Source: Beta vulgaris subsp. vulgaris
Lineage: Eukaryota > Streptophyta > Magnoliopsida > Caryophyllales > Amaranthaceae
NCBI RefSeq assembly: GCF_026745355.1
Contig: NC_079209.1
Span: 930,001 to 994,000 of the forward strand
Direction: 5' to 3'
DNA length: 64,000 nucleotides
Every line of letters begins with the position of its first letter. Position 1 is the first letter of the stretch. The notes under the pieces were generated by a model, which worked only from the letters and a program-made list of their open reading frames with translations, ran no database searches and had not been told where the DNA came from. Below, in pieces: positions 46,620 through 59,700 of the stretch. Position numbers and translations under genes: made by a program.

Positions 46620-47265
46620 CGTAAAAACTGACCCGATCTGAAAGTCCGACCTGAAATCGATCTGAAACATAATTGGATTTGGATTGGTGATTTTTTACCT
46701 AAGTAAGTAAATGGGTCGATCTGAACTCGACATGAAAACTAAACAATTCGCCTAACTAGAATTTAACCTTTTATGTTTAGAATTTAAGTTTTATTTTTAA
46801 TTTTGGCCCAAGCACAATATAATTGATTATAAAAGATAATACCCTAAAAATGTGTTTAATTGTTACTCATGCTGCTACACGCTACTTATCTCCCTTCCCT
46901 TTCCTCGCATCTCTCCTTTACCTTTATCTTTCTATTCAAAGAATATGTGGATTGCGAATTTGTAATAAATGTTAGTATATGAGTATATAATGGTTGGAGA
47001 GTAAAATTTTAGAAATTTCACTGTGTTGATATCAATTCGAATCGGGTGAACTTTGGATTTGTCCGTTTTTAGACCCATAAACATGAAAAAATAATCAGGT
47101 TAAATAGGTCTTGTTTGGGTAAATCCGTTTATAAATAGACTAGGATCTAGGTTGCAATTTCTGACCCATTGAGGTAAAGAGGTCGGGTTCATATTTGGGG
47201 ATGTCGACTTGTGTACATAAACAAGTCAATCCAAACCCGACACTACCTAATTGACAGCTCTAATA
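46620..47265. mobile_element. Possible hAT-like relic
   Basis: The right end reads, on the minus strand, TAGAGCTGTCAATTAGG, similar in style to the TAGGGCTGGCAA hAT end at 1,801. The body has several CCGACCTGAAA / GGGTCGATCTGAA motifs like those inside that element. No matching left terminus or target duplication was found. Confidence 0.3.
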
Positions 47266-47349
47266 ACGGACAACTTAATTCAAGTAAGATACCTTAAAAT
47301 CATGTTACTACCATTTTTATGTTTAGCTAACATTTATTATGATACATTG

Positions 47350-48225
47350 CATCAAGCCCTAAAGGGTTTAATGTTTGATGTTTATGTAAGTGTGAAGGCC
47401 CAATCATACTAAGAAGCCCATGATAAATAGTCAACAACTAGGAGCCCATAAAGAAAGCCCAACAGTCAAGAGTGGTTAAAAGATGGAAGTCAAGAGATGG
47501 AAGTCAAACGACGCCAAAAATATAGACAAGGACGTGGGTGGTAGTTAATCTGATTATGGAGCATGCAAAAACGTGGGTGAAGGGATATGATCATTGTGGC
47601 GCCAGAAGATAGCAATTGTGATTTGAATCATAAATGATTCAAAGCATTTCCCTCCAAAGAAGCAAGCAAGTTTCACATAGTTACGCAGTATAAATATAAG
47701 AAGGAAGATCAAAACAAAGACAACAAACACAACACACAACAACGTGTAAATTTACTTTCTTTTTAGTGTAGCTTTCCTAGATTAGTCAACCCCCTTCTGG
47801 GGTTATAGTTAGTTCCTAGCCTAAATCTAGAGCATGTACTTAGTGATACGTTTGTTCAAACTCCGTTTTTAGCCGGAACTCATGGAGTTATCCATCTCCG
47901 TGTTTTCCCTCTAATTGTTCAGTCTGGTTTATCTTCATGTGTGTTATAAAAGAATCTTTCTAGAAGTTTGTGATATATGTGGGAATATTCAGCAATTAAT
48001 AGATTAATCATTCCACTAACTGTCTTATATAATACCTATCGCCTGAATTTATTAGGCGTTGTAGTTTAATTACATTAACCTATAACAAAGTACGTTAGCA
48101 AGGTTTTATCTAATTAAAACCGGTAACCTCTAGGGACTAAGACTCCTGTGACACTCAACATCTAACTCTTGGGTGTGCATTGACTTGTTCACAAAGTCAT
48201 CCAACTGATTTTGCACCAACAAATC
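47350..48225 (+). mobile_element. Possible LTR-derived relic
   Basis: A segment from TGTTTGATG to CACCAACA has TG...CA ends, a TATA run (GTATAAATATAAG, about 47,689) in the middle, and AAGGCCCAA / AAGCCCA motifs common in Copia LTRs. No target duplication or partner LTR is visible. Nothing else is recognised here. Confidence 0.3.
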
Positions 48226-48773
48226 CTCAACTTGTTCTAATAGTATAAAAAACACGATAATACTTGTATATTTCAGTCCAATTTTCTACCTTATAATTTT
48301 TCATCTTACAAGTGTTAGGAAAAACTAGAGCAAACTATACTGCATTTAACTGCCCTATACCTCATGTCATCTTTGAAAAATCCTTTTATTTAGTGGCTTC
48401 ATCTTTGGAAATTAAAGCATGTAAACCTTTTTGTCATAATATGAGTCATATGACCCTTTCATATGCTGCCCCAACCCTTCAAGGGACATTATAGTAGTGT
48501 GCATTTTGACTTTTGTCTAGGATAAAGGCATAAAGGGTATCCTCCAAAGCCCAAGACATCATTTTTAGCATATATGAGAAAGATCCAATTGGCATGTTTT
48601 ATGTTGGTCCAATCACATATCTTTTTATGTTGTAGAAGAGAAAGTTTAGTAGTCCTCTTTTGTCAGTTCTTGACTCTAGCATGATTGACTTTCATGAAAG
48701 TATCCAATAAAGTTATTGCTCCTATGAAGAACCAGCATATTACTAATCCCTCTATCCCAATTTAACTATTATA

Positions 48774-48864
48774 CTTCCTCTATTTCGTTTTAAATGCAAC
48801 AAAGAGATATTATTTATAAGATATAAAATATTACTTTGTTACATTTAAAACGAAACGGAGGAAG
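48774..48864. mobile_element. Compact Stowaway MITE, 91 bp, near-perfect foldback
   Basis: The left arm CTTCCTCTATTTCGTTTTAA and the right arm, which reads back as CTTCCTCCGTTTCGTTTTAA, pair almost completely. They are flanked by TA on both sides. Confidence 0.85.
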
Positions 48865-49186
48865 TATAAGCTTTTAGCACAAATTTAAGACAACGAAATA
48901 GTTTATAACAAAAAATAATCATGTAGGATCTTATTAGATTCAATTTAATGTGTATAAGTCAACGATTTATCTTTACTTAGTACATGTTTAAAGATATTAA
49001 TGGTTAAAATTACGTCTTGAATACTATGCAAAAGCAAATGAAAACATAGTGTTTAACATGTATATGGGACATCCAAAAAGGACCATGCATGATTGCTATT
49101 TTGCCACATACTACAAAATACTAGACATGTCCTAGTCACCTGACAAATAATGTATATGACATCATTAATATACTTGCAAATCTATA

Positions 49187-49441
49187 CTTCCTCCATTTAC
49201 AAATAGTTGATCCATTTCATGTCTTCATGCTTACTGAAGCATGGTTTCAAACAATAATATCATAAATTATCAATTAAAAAAATTTATAAAAAGTTGATAT
49301 TGAAAATAATACATTGAGACGAATCTAACAAGATCTTATATGACCATATTTTTCCTAATTAAGTCACTAAAGACAATCAAAGTGTAAGATGTGAATAGTA
49401 AACACCATGCAAATTGTGCAACTAATTCTAGACGAGGGAAG
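49187..49441. mobile_element. Stowaway-like MITE, 255 bp
   Basis: Starts CTTCCTCCATTTACAAATAG after TA and ends GACGAGGGAAG before TA. It lies about 150 bp upstream of the P1BS sites of the MIR399 gene. Confidence 0.65.
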
Positions 49442-49585
49442 TATATGAATACTTCTCTAGGTTTCGGCAACTAAACGAACAAGAAAAATTAAGAAGATGA
49501 AAGATGGGTCCATGGTGATGGCTTGGGACACTTTAAGGACCATGATTTTGAAAGTAAAAGTACAAATACTCCTCCTATTTGCAAA

Positions 49586-49613
49586 GCATATGCCACCATT
49601 CTATGGCATATCC
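49586..49613. promoter_or_regulatory. Paired P1BS sites of the MIR399 promoter
   Basis: GCATATGC (49,586-49,593) and GCATATCC (49,606-49,613) both fit GNATATNC and are 20 bp apart. A long TATA run (TATATATATATTAA, about 49,646-49,657) follows within 40 bp and the hairpin within 100 bp. PHR1-type factors bind P1BS to induce MIR399 under phosphate shortage, so this is a textbook promoter. Confidence 0.85.
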
Positions 49614-49709
49614 AATAATCCAGTTTCAGGGTAATATGATCAGCATATATATATATTAACATTTCAGTATAGGTAGAAAAATAACATCTGAAGCAAGAAG
49701 AAAAATGTT

Positions 49710-49818
49710 GGTGCTATAGGTGAATAACAGTGCAATTCTCCTCGGGCATATGGAATGTGCATGCATTGTGCATAACTTATATGCCAAAGGAGAATTGCCC
49801 TGCTATTCACCAGCATCG
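49710..49818 (+). ncRNA. MIR399: MIR399 precursor (copy 3), canonical
   Basis: The 3' arm at 49,782-49,802 carries the mature miR399 (TGCCAAAGGAGAATTGCCC plus TG). The 5' arm at 49,730-49,750 gives the star (GTGCAATTCTCCTCGGGCAT plus A). Outside the duplex the stem continues (GGTGAATA against TATTCACC). The loop is AT-rich with GTGCATGCATTGTGC. It is transcribed toward SCC4, with promoter elements in the right order upstream. The product would repress PHO2 during phosphate starvation. A CTTTGGACAG motif at about 49,896-49,905 may be a splice acceptor in the primary transcript. Confidence 0.95.
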
Positions 49819-49905
49819 TGATTTCGAGACATTGACAAATGCAAACCATATAAGATAGTTATCTCTTAACATCTCTAACTATGTTTCTTCTCTCTTTGGA
49901 CAGAC

Positions 49906-50158
49906 CTGAGACCTCTTTGAACTGTGTCGTATCAAGACGAATTGCTCATGCTGAGATGAAGTTGCGGCGAGAAATTACAGTGTTACAGCAATCGAGAGAC
50001 AAGAGCTAATGGCGCAAGCAATTTGCTTGGATCAAGTATTTAGTTTGCACGAACTTTGTACAAGTTGAGACACTGAGAACAACATTACAAGCTTAAGGTA
50101 GGAGCACATACAGCATCTTCCAGATAACTGGTCCTTTCATTTCACCGACCTAGCGTGC
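49906..50158 (+). other. Possible 3' part of the pri-miR399 transcript
   Basis: Sequence after a good acceptor (TTCTCTCTTTGGACAG). It has no long reading frame and no recognised motif. It is assigned to the MIR399 transcript by position only. Confidence 0.3.
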
Positions 50159-50159
50159 C

Positions 50160-50301
50160 CTCTACAGCAAGTACCTGAGCTGCATCTTGCTACCCAGTAG
50201 TCTGAACGCGCAACAGTTCCTTGCACAAGCCTCTACAGCAAGTACCTGAGCTACATCTTGCTAGCCAGTAGCCTGAACGTGCAACAGTTCCTTGCACAAG
50301 T
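50160..50301. repeat. Tandem duplication, two copies of a 71-bp unit
   Basis: CTCTACAGCAAGTACCTGAG begins at 50,160 and again at 50,231. The copies differ at a handful of positions. It lies between the convergent MIR399 and SCC4 genes. Confidence 0.9.
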
Positions 50302-50767
50302 AGCACAACAAGCTGGGCTGTTCCACAAATGCTCACTAAGTCACTAGTAACCACATCAGTCTACGACCTAAATACAAGTATACAACCAATGGATAAAGCA
50401 AGATAGATGATTTACATATTAAGAGAAGCAATAGTAAAACATAATAGAACAGAAAACATATTGATCTGTTGAAATGATTCAGATTAACTTCAATACAAAA
50501 ATTTAACTCAAACTTCTTCGAGAATATTATACTTCTTGTCAGTGAGATTTAAATATTCTAACTTCAACAGCAAGAAAGAATATTCTTTAACTTCAAAAGT
50601 TGTAAATATACATTTAAATTACAAAAAAAGACTGGAAGATAGAATTTCTAATGCATAGTTCTATAGTTCTACATAATTTTATAACAAAAGCCCAGCTACA
50701 TTCTATGTAAATATAACTAGATACAGGGATAACTTTTTACAATCACCAATATATATACATTTTTGAG

Positions 50768-53700
50768 CTAAATCTTCCTCTTCCCGCGTCTTCCAGGATC
50801 TAAATCCACAAGCCTTGAGGACGAACTTGCAGGCATTGATGCGGTCAGACCAATAGATTCAGGGATATCAAGATCAACAGCCATAGATGAACTTGCGATA
50901 GCACGTTTACTATCAGATTCATGCAATTGCTGAACTTCAATTTTCTCTTTGTTAATCTGCAGAAGAAAGAGACAAGTATGGTAATAATAATTTACGAAAG
51001 CTAAAGCCTACAACGTTTTAATCTTTCTTTTTTGACGGAAAGCATTTCATCAAGCTTTTAATCATGTAAGTGGAACCAACAAACGAATAAATTCAAAATT
51101 ATCATAGGCAACATAAAGAAAGCTTACTAGCTCAACATGATAAATCGATGAAAAAGCATCTCCAAGTCGTTTATACAGATCATCTATCTTCTTTCTTTGG
51201 TACTCTGTATTCTCCATTTCATTTCCCCTCTCTCCGAGCTCCTGATACAGTTCTGCAGTTGCAAAATTAACAGTCTTAGAACCACCTTTGCTTATGTATT
51301 TGGCTACCTTACAGATCTTGCCACATTAGATTATTGACACAATTGATTTTCACTATTTCATACTCATATTTATCATCCAGAAAGTCCATCATATAGCCTT
51401 CCTCCAATTAACACATAATCACAGATTCACAGCTGACAGGCAGTAGATGTTTGAATTACTTATCAGTGTATTGCATAGTTGTACAGTCCACAAAGTATTT
51501 TAGAAGTTCCTACAGTACAATCTCAACCAATTCCTTAAATCTTGAAAAAACATCAGAAACTCCGAGCCAAGCCCCGAAACGACACTCATTGCAAGAAATT
51601 GAAAAGAAGTTTCTTCAGTCATTGAACTGAGGGATTCTTATCCTCTAATTAAAATGAGACGCTATATCACTATCATATACCTGACATAACTGATAGTACC
51701 CAGATCTGTGTAGGGACATCATTGAGTTTCTTCGCCAATGTCAAGGCAGACCTCAAAATTTCTCTAGCTTGCACAGTGTCGTGAAGAGCAAGTGCCAAAC
51801 TCCCAAGTACTGTTAGATACTGTGAAACCAGTTGAAGATTACCGAGAAAACTGTGTGTTATTTGCAATCCACTGGCCAGACGTATACTGCAGCACGGAAG
51901 CAAAGTAGTAAAATTAAAGATCTCAAACTTCACCAAACAGCCACAAAAAGAAAAAGAAAAGGAAATAGGTGAACATATGAACTGTTAATCGATATCTATG
52001 ATTTAAAAATACTGAAACCAAATACTACAATTTGCGCAATTTTGGATATGTTTCATGCACGTTTCTAGACATGCACCTGTACAACAATAGTCTAAATCTA
52101 CACACATGTAGCAGGAATTTGGGATGCCAATATGCCATAGAAGGACAATACAAAGAAACGGAATTAGAGGAACATATGAACATTTAAAGATATTTATGGT
52201 TTGAAAAAAAAACTACAAATCTACAATTTGCGCAATGCATGTTTTTAGACATGCACTTGTATAAGAATAGTCTTAATCTACACACATATAGCATTAATTT
52301 GGGAAGACATGTGTCCTCTTCTTTTTCCCTCTTTCTTAAAATCCAAATTAAGAATATAAAAATACAGTCAGAACCAACTAAAAGATTTGCTCTGCAAAGG
52401 TTACAACCCTCTCCTTTCTCCCTTCTCCTTCCCATTTCCTTCCCCGTCCCCTTCTATCTGCTTGCTTCCTAAATTCTACCCTTCCCATTCCCAATCATCA
52501 TTCTAGCAATTACTATTGATCAAACCCACACACCCTTCCAGGAACTTCTGAGAGACAGTAAAGCTCATATTGCAGATACTTCTGCTTTCAAGCGTTGTTG
52601 CTTTCCTTGAATCAGCGACTTGTCAAAAAGTAACAGCCAGCACAAACAATACCGCCGCTACTATGGCCGCTTGAGGCACAATCTGGTACCTTTTCTCCCT
52701 CTTAAAGGTGTGTCTAATTGCAGAAGACCATTTCACGTTCTAAAGTTGGAAGTTTTGTATCATGTCTTTAAGGGTGTGTTCTTTGTGAATGGAATCTTTT
52801 GGTTTAATTAGGTTTAGATAGCATTTCAAAAGACCATTGCCACAATCTCGTTCTCTAGGTAGGTGCATAACTCATTTGATTACTGGATTTTTCTACCTCA
52901 GATTAAGCAACATGGCTATTGTCTTGGAGAAAAATAATTACAGCCACAAGCTTTCGCTCTCTTCCTCTCTCAGATAGCTTTAGGCAGATATGGGTGAATT
53001 TGATCATTGGAGCTAATGCTAATTACTTTTCCAAGGAAAGTTGGTTCTCTAATCCCATAATCTTTCAATTACCCCAAACAAATTTAAAGGCAATTGTTCT
53101 TTCTTGCTATTACTCTTTAATCCCCTTATTTTCATTTGCTTCAAAACCTTTACTCACTAATTCTGCTTTGCAAACACTGCCAGTTCAAAACCATTAATCA
53201 AACTTTAGTTCAAAACTCACTTAACTACATTTATTGTCTCCCTCTCCCTCTCTCTCTCTCTCCCCCTCCCTCCCTCCCCCCTCACTCTCTCTCCCCTTCT
53301 CCTTCCCTCCCTCCCTCCCCCCCTCTCTCTATATATAATGTAAATTTTGTAGTTAAATTACATAAAGACTTTGTAGTCTCGTAGTCAAGTCTACAACTAT
53401 TTAGAATACAACTACTCCAATAGGGCAGTTGCAGTGGCCATGTAAAATGCCACAATGTTTGACATAGCTGTAGACTGTAGTAATCCAATTGAAGCAAAAG
53501 GCGAATTATGATTTTAATCTCATACCGTGCATCCTGAAGGTTGTTCTGCTTCATCAGCAGAAGACCATAACCAAAAAGAACACTTGTTTTCTCTCGGACT
53601 CCAATGAAAGAATCCATCACCCTGTAGACCGGCCCTATCAGATCAAGAGCCTGCCAGAGACCACGTTAAATAAAGGTCTGGAGCTTATTATACACATGAT

Positions 53701-56700
53701 TGATATTACAAAAGATATCATTCTTTTAGAGATGAGGAAAAGAATTTCATTAATTCCAGGAAAATTTATTACCCGTGAAATAGATTCTGCGTCTCCAATA
53801 CATATGTATGAGACAGCTGCATAAACTTGACACATAGCTTGGACTGACTTACTCTCTGTCAACTGCACGTGATATGACAGTCAGGAAATCATAAATAATA
53901 AATACAATTCTGTTGTTTCAGAGCAAGAATAAGGCAGTGTATATCCTGACTGCAGTTACCAAGCAAGCTTAGCTTAGGGGTGGGATTCTCACCTTCTGAC
54001 TTGGAGATCAGGGGTCCAAACTCATTAAAGCGCACGCTATTTGTAAATTGTAAATGGCAACTCACAGGTTTCTGCATACTTAAGAGCCTAACAAGGCAGT
54101 TGATATTTGTCGGTCATCAAAGGGTAATTGGTGAATGTTATTCAAGCCATGGATATGTGGTGTAATTATTTTCTAAAAGTTTGGGGGGGGGGGGGGGTAT
54201 TACCGGATTTGGTGAATTCTCTTAAAACTCAGAGTCATATGGTAAATATTACCTATTAGTTCTTTTCTACAACAATATATCTCAGTCCTCAAAATGATCT
54301 TTTGTTTTACTAAGTATTCCCCATCCAAGCACCCATGGTCCATCCCGAGATTGACAGTCATTTTGCTGTAGAGAAACATTCCAATAAGGCATGCATTAAC
54401 TCACATACCTTGCCAAGGTGCAAATAGGGATATTTATGGGGTGGGTTTAATGAATAGCCTCCCCACATCCTCCCCAGTTGGGGAGGAAATAGGCATTCGG
54501 TAGAGCTCTGGTGGGTAGAGAGGACGGAGACAGAATTGTACTTGCCATGAGGGAACAGCCAGCTGTGGTTTTGAGATTCTACACGTCTCGTACCTATCCA
54601 CCCCATACCCACCCATGAACATAATCTCAAAAACAGACTAACAATCTTGTCATAATCTCAAAAAAAAGGGCAACTCAGCTGTGGTACAGATTCAATGTTT
54701 CTAAAATGAGATTGCAAAAGAAAATTTTGGTTGGTATTTGAATTCTGAAGTGGATGTGTAAGGTGGGTATGATAACCAGGTAGGTGGGGAGGGGGTGATT
54801 TAATTCTGTACCCATGAAGGCGGTGATAAATTAAGATTGTGTACCCTCCATGGAAGGAGAGGCAGGGATGCATGTGGAACTGTGAGATGGATATGGGTAC
54901 GGGCAGACCATTCTACACATCTGACTTGCCAATTCACATCCCTAGCAATGAACATGCTCCTAGCTATAAGCAATATTTTTAGTGTTAAATGATAAATTGG
55001 ATACATATACAAATTTCTCATAGGGAAAAAGGTGGAAAGGTACAGAAAAATGTTCAGGCTCTGGCTGAACAGCCAATAAAACATTTCCTTCCTACTAAAC
55101 CGAAAACTTTCCCCCTTTGAAGTACTTAAAAGTTGTGTTCATTGCCCTTCTAAGTTCTAACAGTCCAGTATGAGTAGAGTGGATATTCAACTAACTAAGA
55201 AACACCGGTCAATTCGAAACAAGAAAGGAATCTTTATATAAAAAATTGTTTCAGGAAGAACTATGATTCTACGACATTGTCCATAAAAAGGCCATTGTTA
55301 ATTGAACCCCAAGAAATAGAGAAATAAAATTAGAAAGATTTATTATACAGATTAATACTGCTTCCGGTAGTCATGCATTCTACTATAAATCAAGTTGAGC
55401 AGCTAAAGCAATACCCCCCCCCCCCCCCACCCCCAAAAAAAACAAAAAACAAAACTGAGAAAATAAAAGATGTATAAAGTATATACCTTTGCTGCTTCAA
55501 CAAAATGGAAAGCTGCCTCATCGAAGCAGCCAATCGAGTGAGCATATTGTCCTCTTAACATCTCAATAATGCTTTCACAAGCCTGTAAGATTGTAGGAAA
55601 ACGGATGTACCAATTTCTCATCTGCACCAATGCCTGCAGAGACATACAAATAACAAGAACATAGAACTGGTTAACTTTGTGAAACATCAACTGGATTCAC
55701 CTTGAGAAGGCTTCTTAGACAGCCAGGGAACAGATAAAAATAAAATCCCTGATGAGGCAGCTTCACGACCCCACCCAAAAGCTTAAAAGGGAGAAAATAA
55801 GAGGTGAACTTTAGAGTGACATAACAGAATAAGCCATATTCCATATTCCACCCATCCAATGTATTTAGGACTCTATGAATATCTGGGTTTTCTCCCACAT
55901 AAATCCCTAAAGGAAGCCTAATGTAATTAAAGAGTCAAAATGACACCACCTCACTAGGAAGAAAACCATTCAGGGTAATGGGTCTAAATTAATCCCAATC
56001 ATACTAGAGCTAGCTAAAGTGATCTTGAATCTCTAGATCAACACAAAAATATAAATAAAAGTTAAAGCGCTCATGGACTTCTCCAAATCAACAACTTTAG
56101 GGAGATACAAGTACCCCCTGGCCCCTACTAACGAACCCCATGTACATCCGTTAAGAACGTTCTACTCAAAACATCCACCACCTTGGTAATAGCAGCTGTC
56201 ATTGCCTCAGACCATAATAAACCATAATTCGTCTTCTCCAAATCAATGAACCCCTCATTATCCTGCTATGCTTTTCTCATACTCCATTGCCACTAGGGAG
56301 ATGATCCTAGGCTGCATCAGCTCTTCTAAAGTAGAAGCCTTCTAGTATTTATAGATTCTGATTTCGAACTCAGTACCATATGATGTTTGTGTTTGGACAA
56401 ACTTCTAGAATTTAATATTTGGTAGGCTGACATTCGAGATCAACACCCAGTTACCTATATGTGCTGAAAAGTGTTCACTATCCAGGTCAGATTCAATCAT
56501 GCGCTTCATCCAATAATAGAAGTCCTACTTAGGGAATCCAACAGAAGAATGGACTAGGTAGAGGAAACCTGAAGTGATACACTTGGAAACAACTTATTTC
56601 ATGCAAAAACGAAGCTGACAACCCACCTCTTGAGCCTCTACAAAATCAGCTCGTGTGAGATCCACTGCTACCTTATTTTCGAGGAACTGCATCAGAAGCA

Positions 56701-59700
56701 TTAGATATACACCAGCCATCCAAATGGCAGAATGCTGTAGATCTACTTCTGTGGAAAGGATAAAGCAACTGTCACTTGTTACTACTCATTTAATATCAGT
56801 ATCCTGTGTTACAACTAAGAGGAGATTAGAGACTAATGGCATAAACAGAACATCATACTTTGGTATAAGAAGAACAGCTTCTCCTATAGCAGAAAAGAAA
56901 AATTGCTCAACATAACCTGAATTATTGACCACAAATTTTAATAATGCCAAAAAATATATGTTATACAAGGATAACCTAATATTTTAACGACAAAACTGGG
57001 AAAAATAGGCCAGCATCTCACTTGATAATGGAGTTTCCATCAGAAAGGATGATGTATACATGTATTTTGCTTTCCCTTTCATTTGTCTGTACAATTTTTC
57101 TTCGTTTTCTAGGTATGATGTATGTGTTTCCAGATGACAGATTTGTTTACAACTGAAATACAGGTTATAAATAGTTCAGTTGTTGAAAAAATAATATTTT
57201 CGTAACATTTGATTCATATATTACTTATTAGTTGTTTTGGTCAATAGTTCAGGTTCAATTAGGCAATTTTCCCATACAAGAAATCCACCTTACCTCTCAC
57301 ACCATCAGTAATTCCCAGCCTTGATAATTCCACTGCAGAAAGATACATGTGAAACATCCAATCAGAATTCAGACTAGTTTATGGAAGTACTACAAAGTCA
57401 TTCTCATCAATCAAAATGCTTTTCACTCATAACTACATGTCAACATCTTAGCAAAAAGGAAAATAAAGCAAAGCACTCCGGTAAAAACTCAAGTGTCTCA
57501 CTATTAAAGTAAAATACATCTGCGGATAACTTCATTTGGATATATCAGGCAGAGATAGTAGGGGAACCAATCTCACATTTTCTTAGCATCACAGGACTGG
57601 AGCCTTGTATAGGTAAAAGTTCCAAATTAGTCAGCAAAATAGAAGAAGAACCACTCAAATTTGGAAATAAGCTCATCTTGACAGCAAGAAGACTAAGGCA
57701 CTGACAAAAGGGAGGAAGACTATCAGATACTTCTACAAGTACCAACCTTGGATAACCTGTATTCCAGATCGAATCCGCTTTGCACACTCCTTGAACTGTC
57801 CTTTTGGGCGCCCAAAAATAACGACCATAAGGTCCACCAAAGCATAAACTGCACTCTTGGGCAACCACTCCCCATCAATGGGATATGGTGCCAGCTCAAG
57901 CTTGTCAGCAGAAGGCCTCCTCTCATATTCAACACTTGCAGGATCAGCATAGCCTTGGGGACTGAGACTTGAATTGGTTATAGTCCTGAGCTGCTGCTGA
58001 AGCTGAGCACGTTTCTCAATCAGCATTGAGCAATCTCTCTGCTTCATAGCAGGATCAGAGAGAGTTTCATTCAATTTTTTTAGTTCACTGGTCAGCTCAT
58101 GAACATGTTCTGTTTGCTGCATGTCAGCCTTCATAGCAGCATCAAGCTTGTCAACATGTTGAGCAATATTCTTGTAGTCGCATATGCGAAACCGATAGAA
58201 AAGGTGTAGCAACTCATTATAAAAGAGCAGACCAAGACATTGCTGTCTCTGCAAAGGCGAAGCAAGAAGAAGATAGGCAAACAGATGCAGAGGTCATCAG
58301 TATAATAAAAATAAAAAGCACGTTGACTGCAAAGGATAACATAAGTGGCAAAAGAAGCATCTTTTTCCACAATGCAGCATGTAGTTGCGACTTGCGATAT
58401 GCAAAGACACAAGGAACCAAACAATAAATTCAAGGTATTCAACTACAGTATCACTAAAGAGACAAGAAGCGCAACCATATATATTATGTACTCATTTGTG
58501 TTATTTGCTTTCACTAACGCATATTGGGCATTAGGCAAGTTCCTTCAACAGATTTTCATTTCAAAAGAGCTCAAAGGTCCATAACTCAATAAAGCCTTTA
58601 AGCTGTATGTTGTCATTCAATCTACATATATTCTCACCTAAGATAAAGGAGTATATCAGAGACTAGGTCCAACATGTTGTCATTCAATCTACAAAAGTTT
58701 GTAAAACACAAGGAGTAAAGTCAAAAGAATCAAAAGCACTAAATACAAATTCAAGTCGTGTCGTCAACATGAATTCTATCCCTCCAAGTTTGCCCTATCC
58801 AACGCCATATATTTCTGAATACCAAGTACTCATATCACTCTCAATCACCCTTATCCATGTTTTCTTAGGTCTTCCCATACCCTTACAATCTCATCACTTT
58901 GCCATTATTCAAGCTTTATATCTGGTGCATCACTTAATCTGTGTCTCATATGTCGAAACCACATCAGAAGATGCTTACTCATCTTGTTCCCAATAGATGC
59001 AGCCCTTACTTCCTAATTAATTCATTCTTTAACCTAACTTTTCTTGTATGTCCACACATCCAAAGTAACATACACATCTCTGCCACCTCCATCTTACGAA
59101 CGTGACTTTGTTTCACGGCTCAACATTCAACACCATATAACAGTGCAGGTCTAATTGTCGTGCGATAGAATTTTCCCTTCAATCCTTGGGGCAACCAGGA
59201 TGACATACAAATCCCATGGCACTCTTTCACTACAACCAACCAACTTAATTTCTATGAGCTACATCTTCATCCAATGCCCCATTCTTTTGGATAATAGCTC
59301 CTAGATAGCGAAAGGAGCAAAAAAAAAATGTCAACTACTACCTCATTTCAAATCATATTTCAGAAAATGGAAATCTGCTGTAAGGAGCAAGGTTTTACCA
59401 ACACTTCAAACTGCAGCTTTTTGATGACATTGATACGGATGTCAATTGACAAATCACAAATCCTAAAACAAGAACTACAATGCCTGATATAAGTCACGTT
59501 TTAAGGATAGTGAAAAGACTCCGAATTACATGATTCTGCGCCGCATTACAAATAATAGCTTACCACAAAGAGAATCCCATGAATCATGATACTTAAGGTT
59601 GGATTTGTGCAACTATCATTGGAGTATTCTTTGGCCAAAATACAGCAACAAATGCTTCCTTTTGATAATGTTATTAGAAAGCAGAGAAAGCATCCTACAC

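Noticed and set aside
48300..48500. Possible fourth miR399-like arm (AACTGCCCTATACC)
   Set aside because: No complementary arm nearby and no mature 21-mer match.
52239..53384. Several plus-strand ORFs in an SCC4 intron
   Set aside because: No family motif, partly simple-sequence CT repeats, and they lie in an intron supported by phase-consistent exons on both sides.
54410..54960. Possible hAT-type element in an SCC4 intron (TAGGGAT-like inverted ends)
   Set aside because: Only about 9 bp of inverted similarity and no matching 8-bp duplication; I could not support it.
55900..56560. Possible captured gene fragment in an SCC4 intron (minus-strand stretch with VWSEAMTAAITKVVDVL)
   Set aside because: The frame is short, interrupted and not recognisable; too weak to call.
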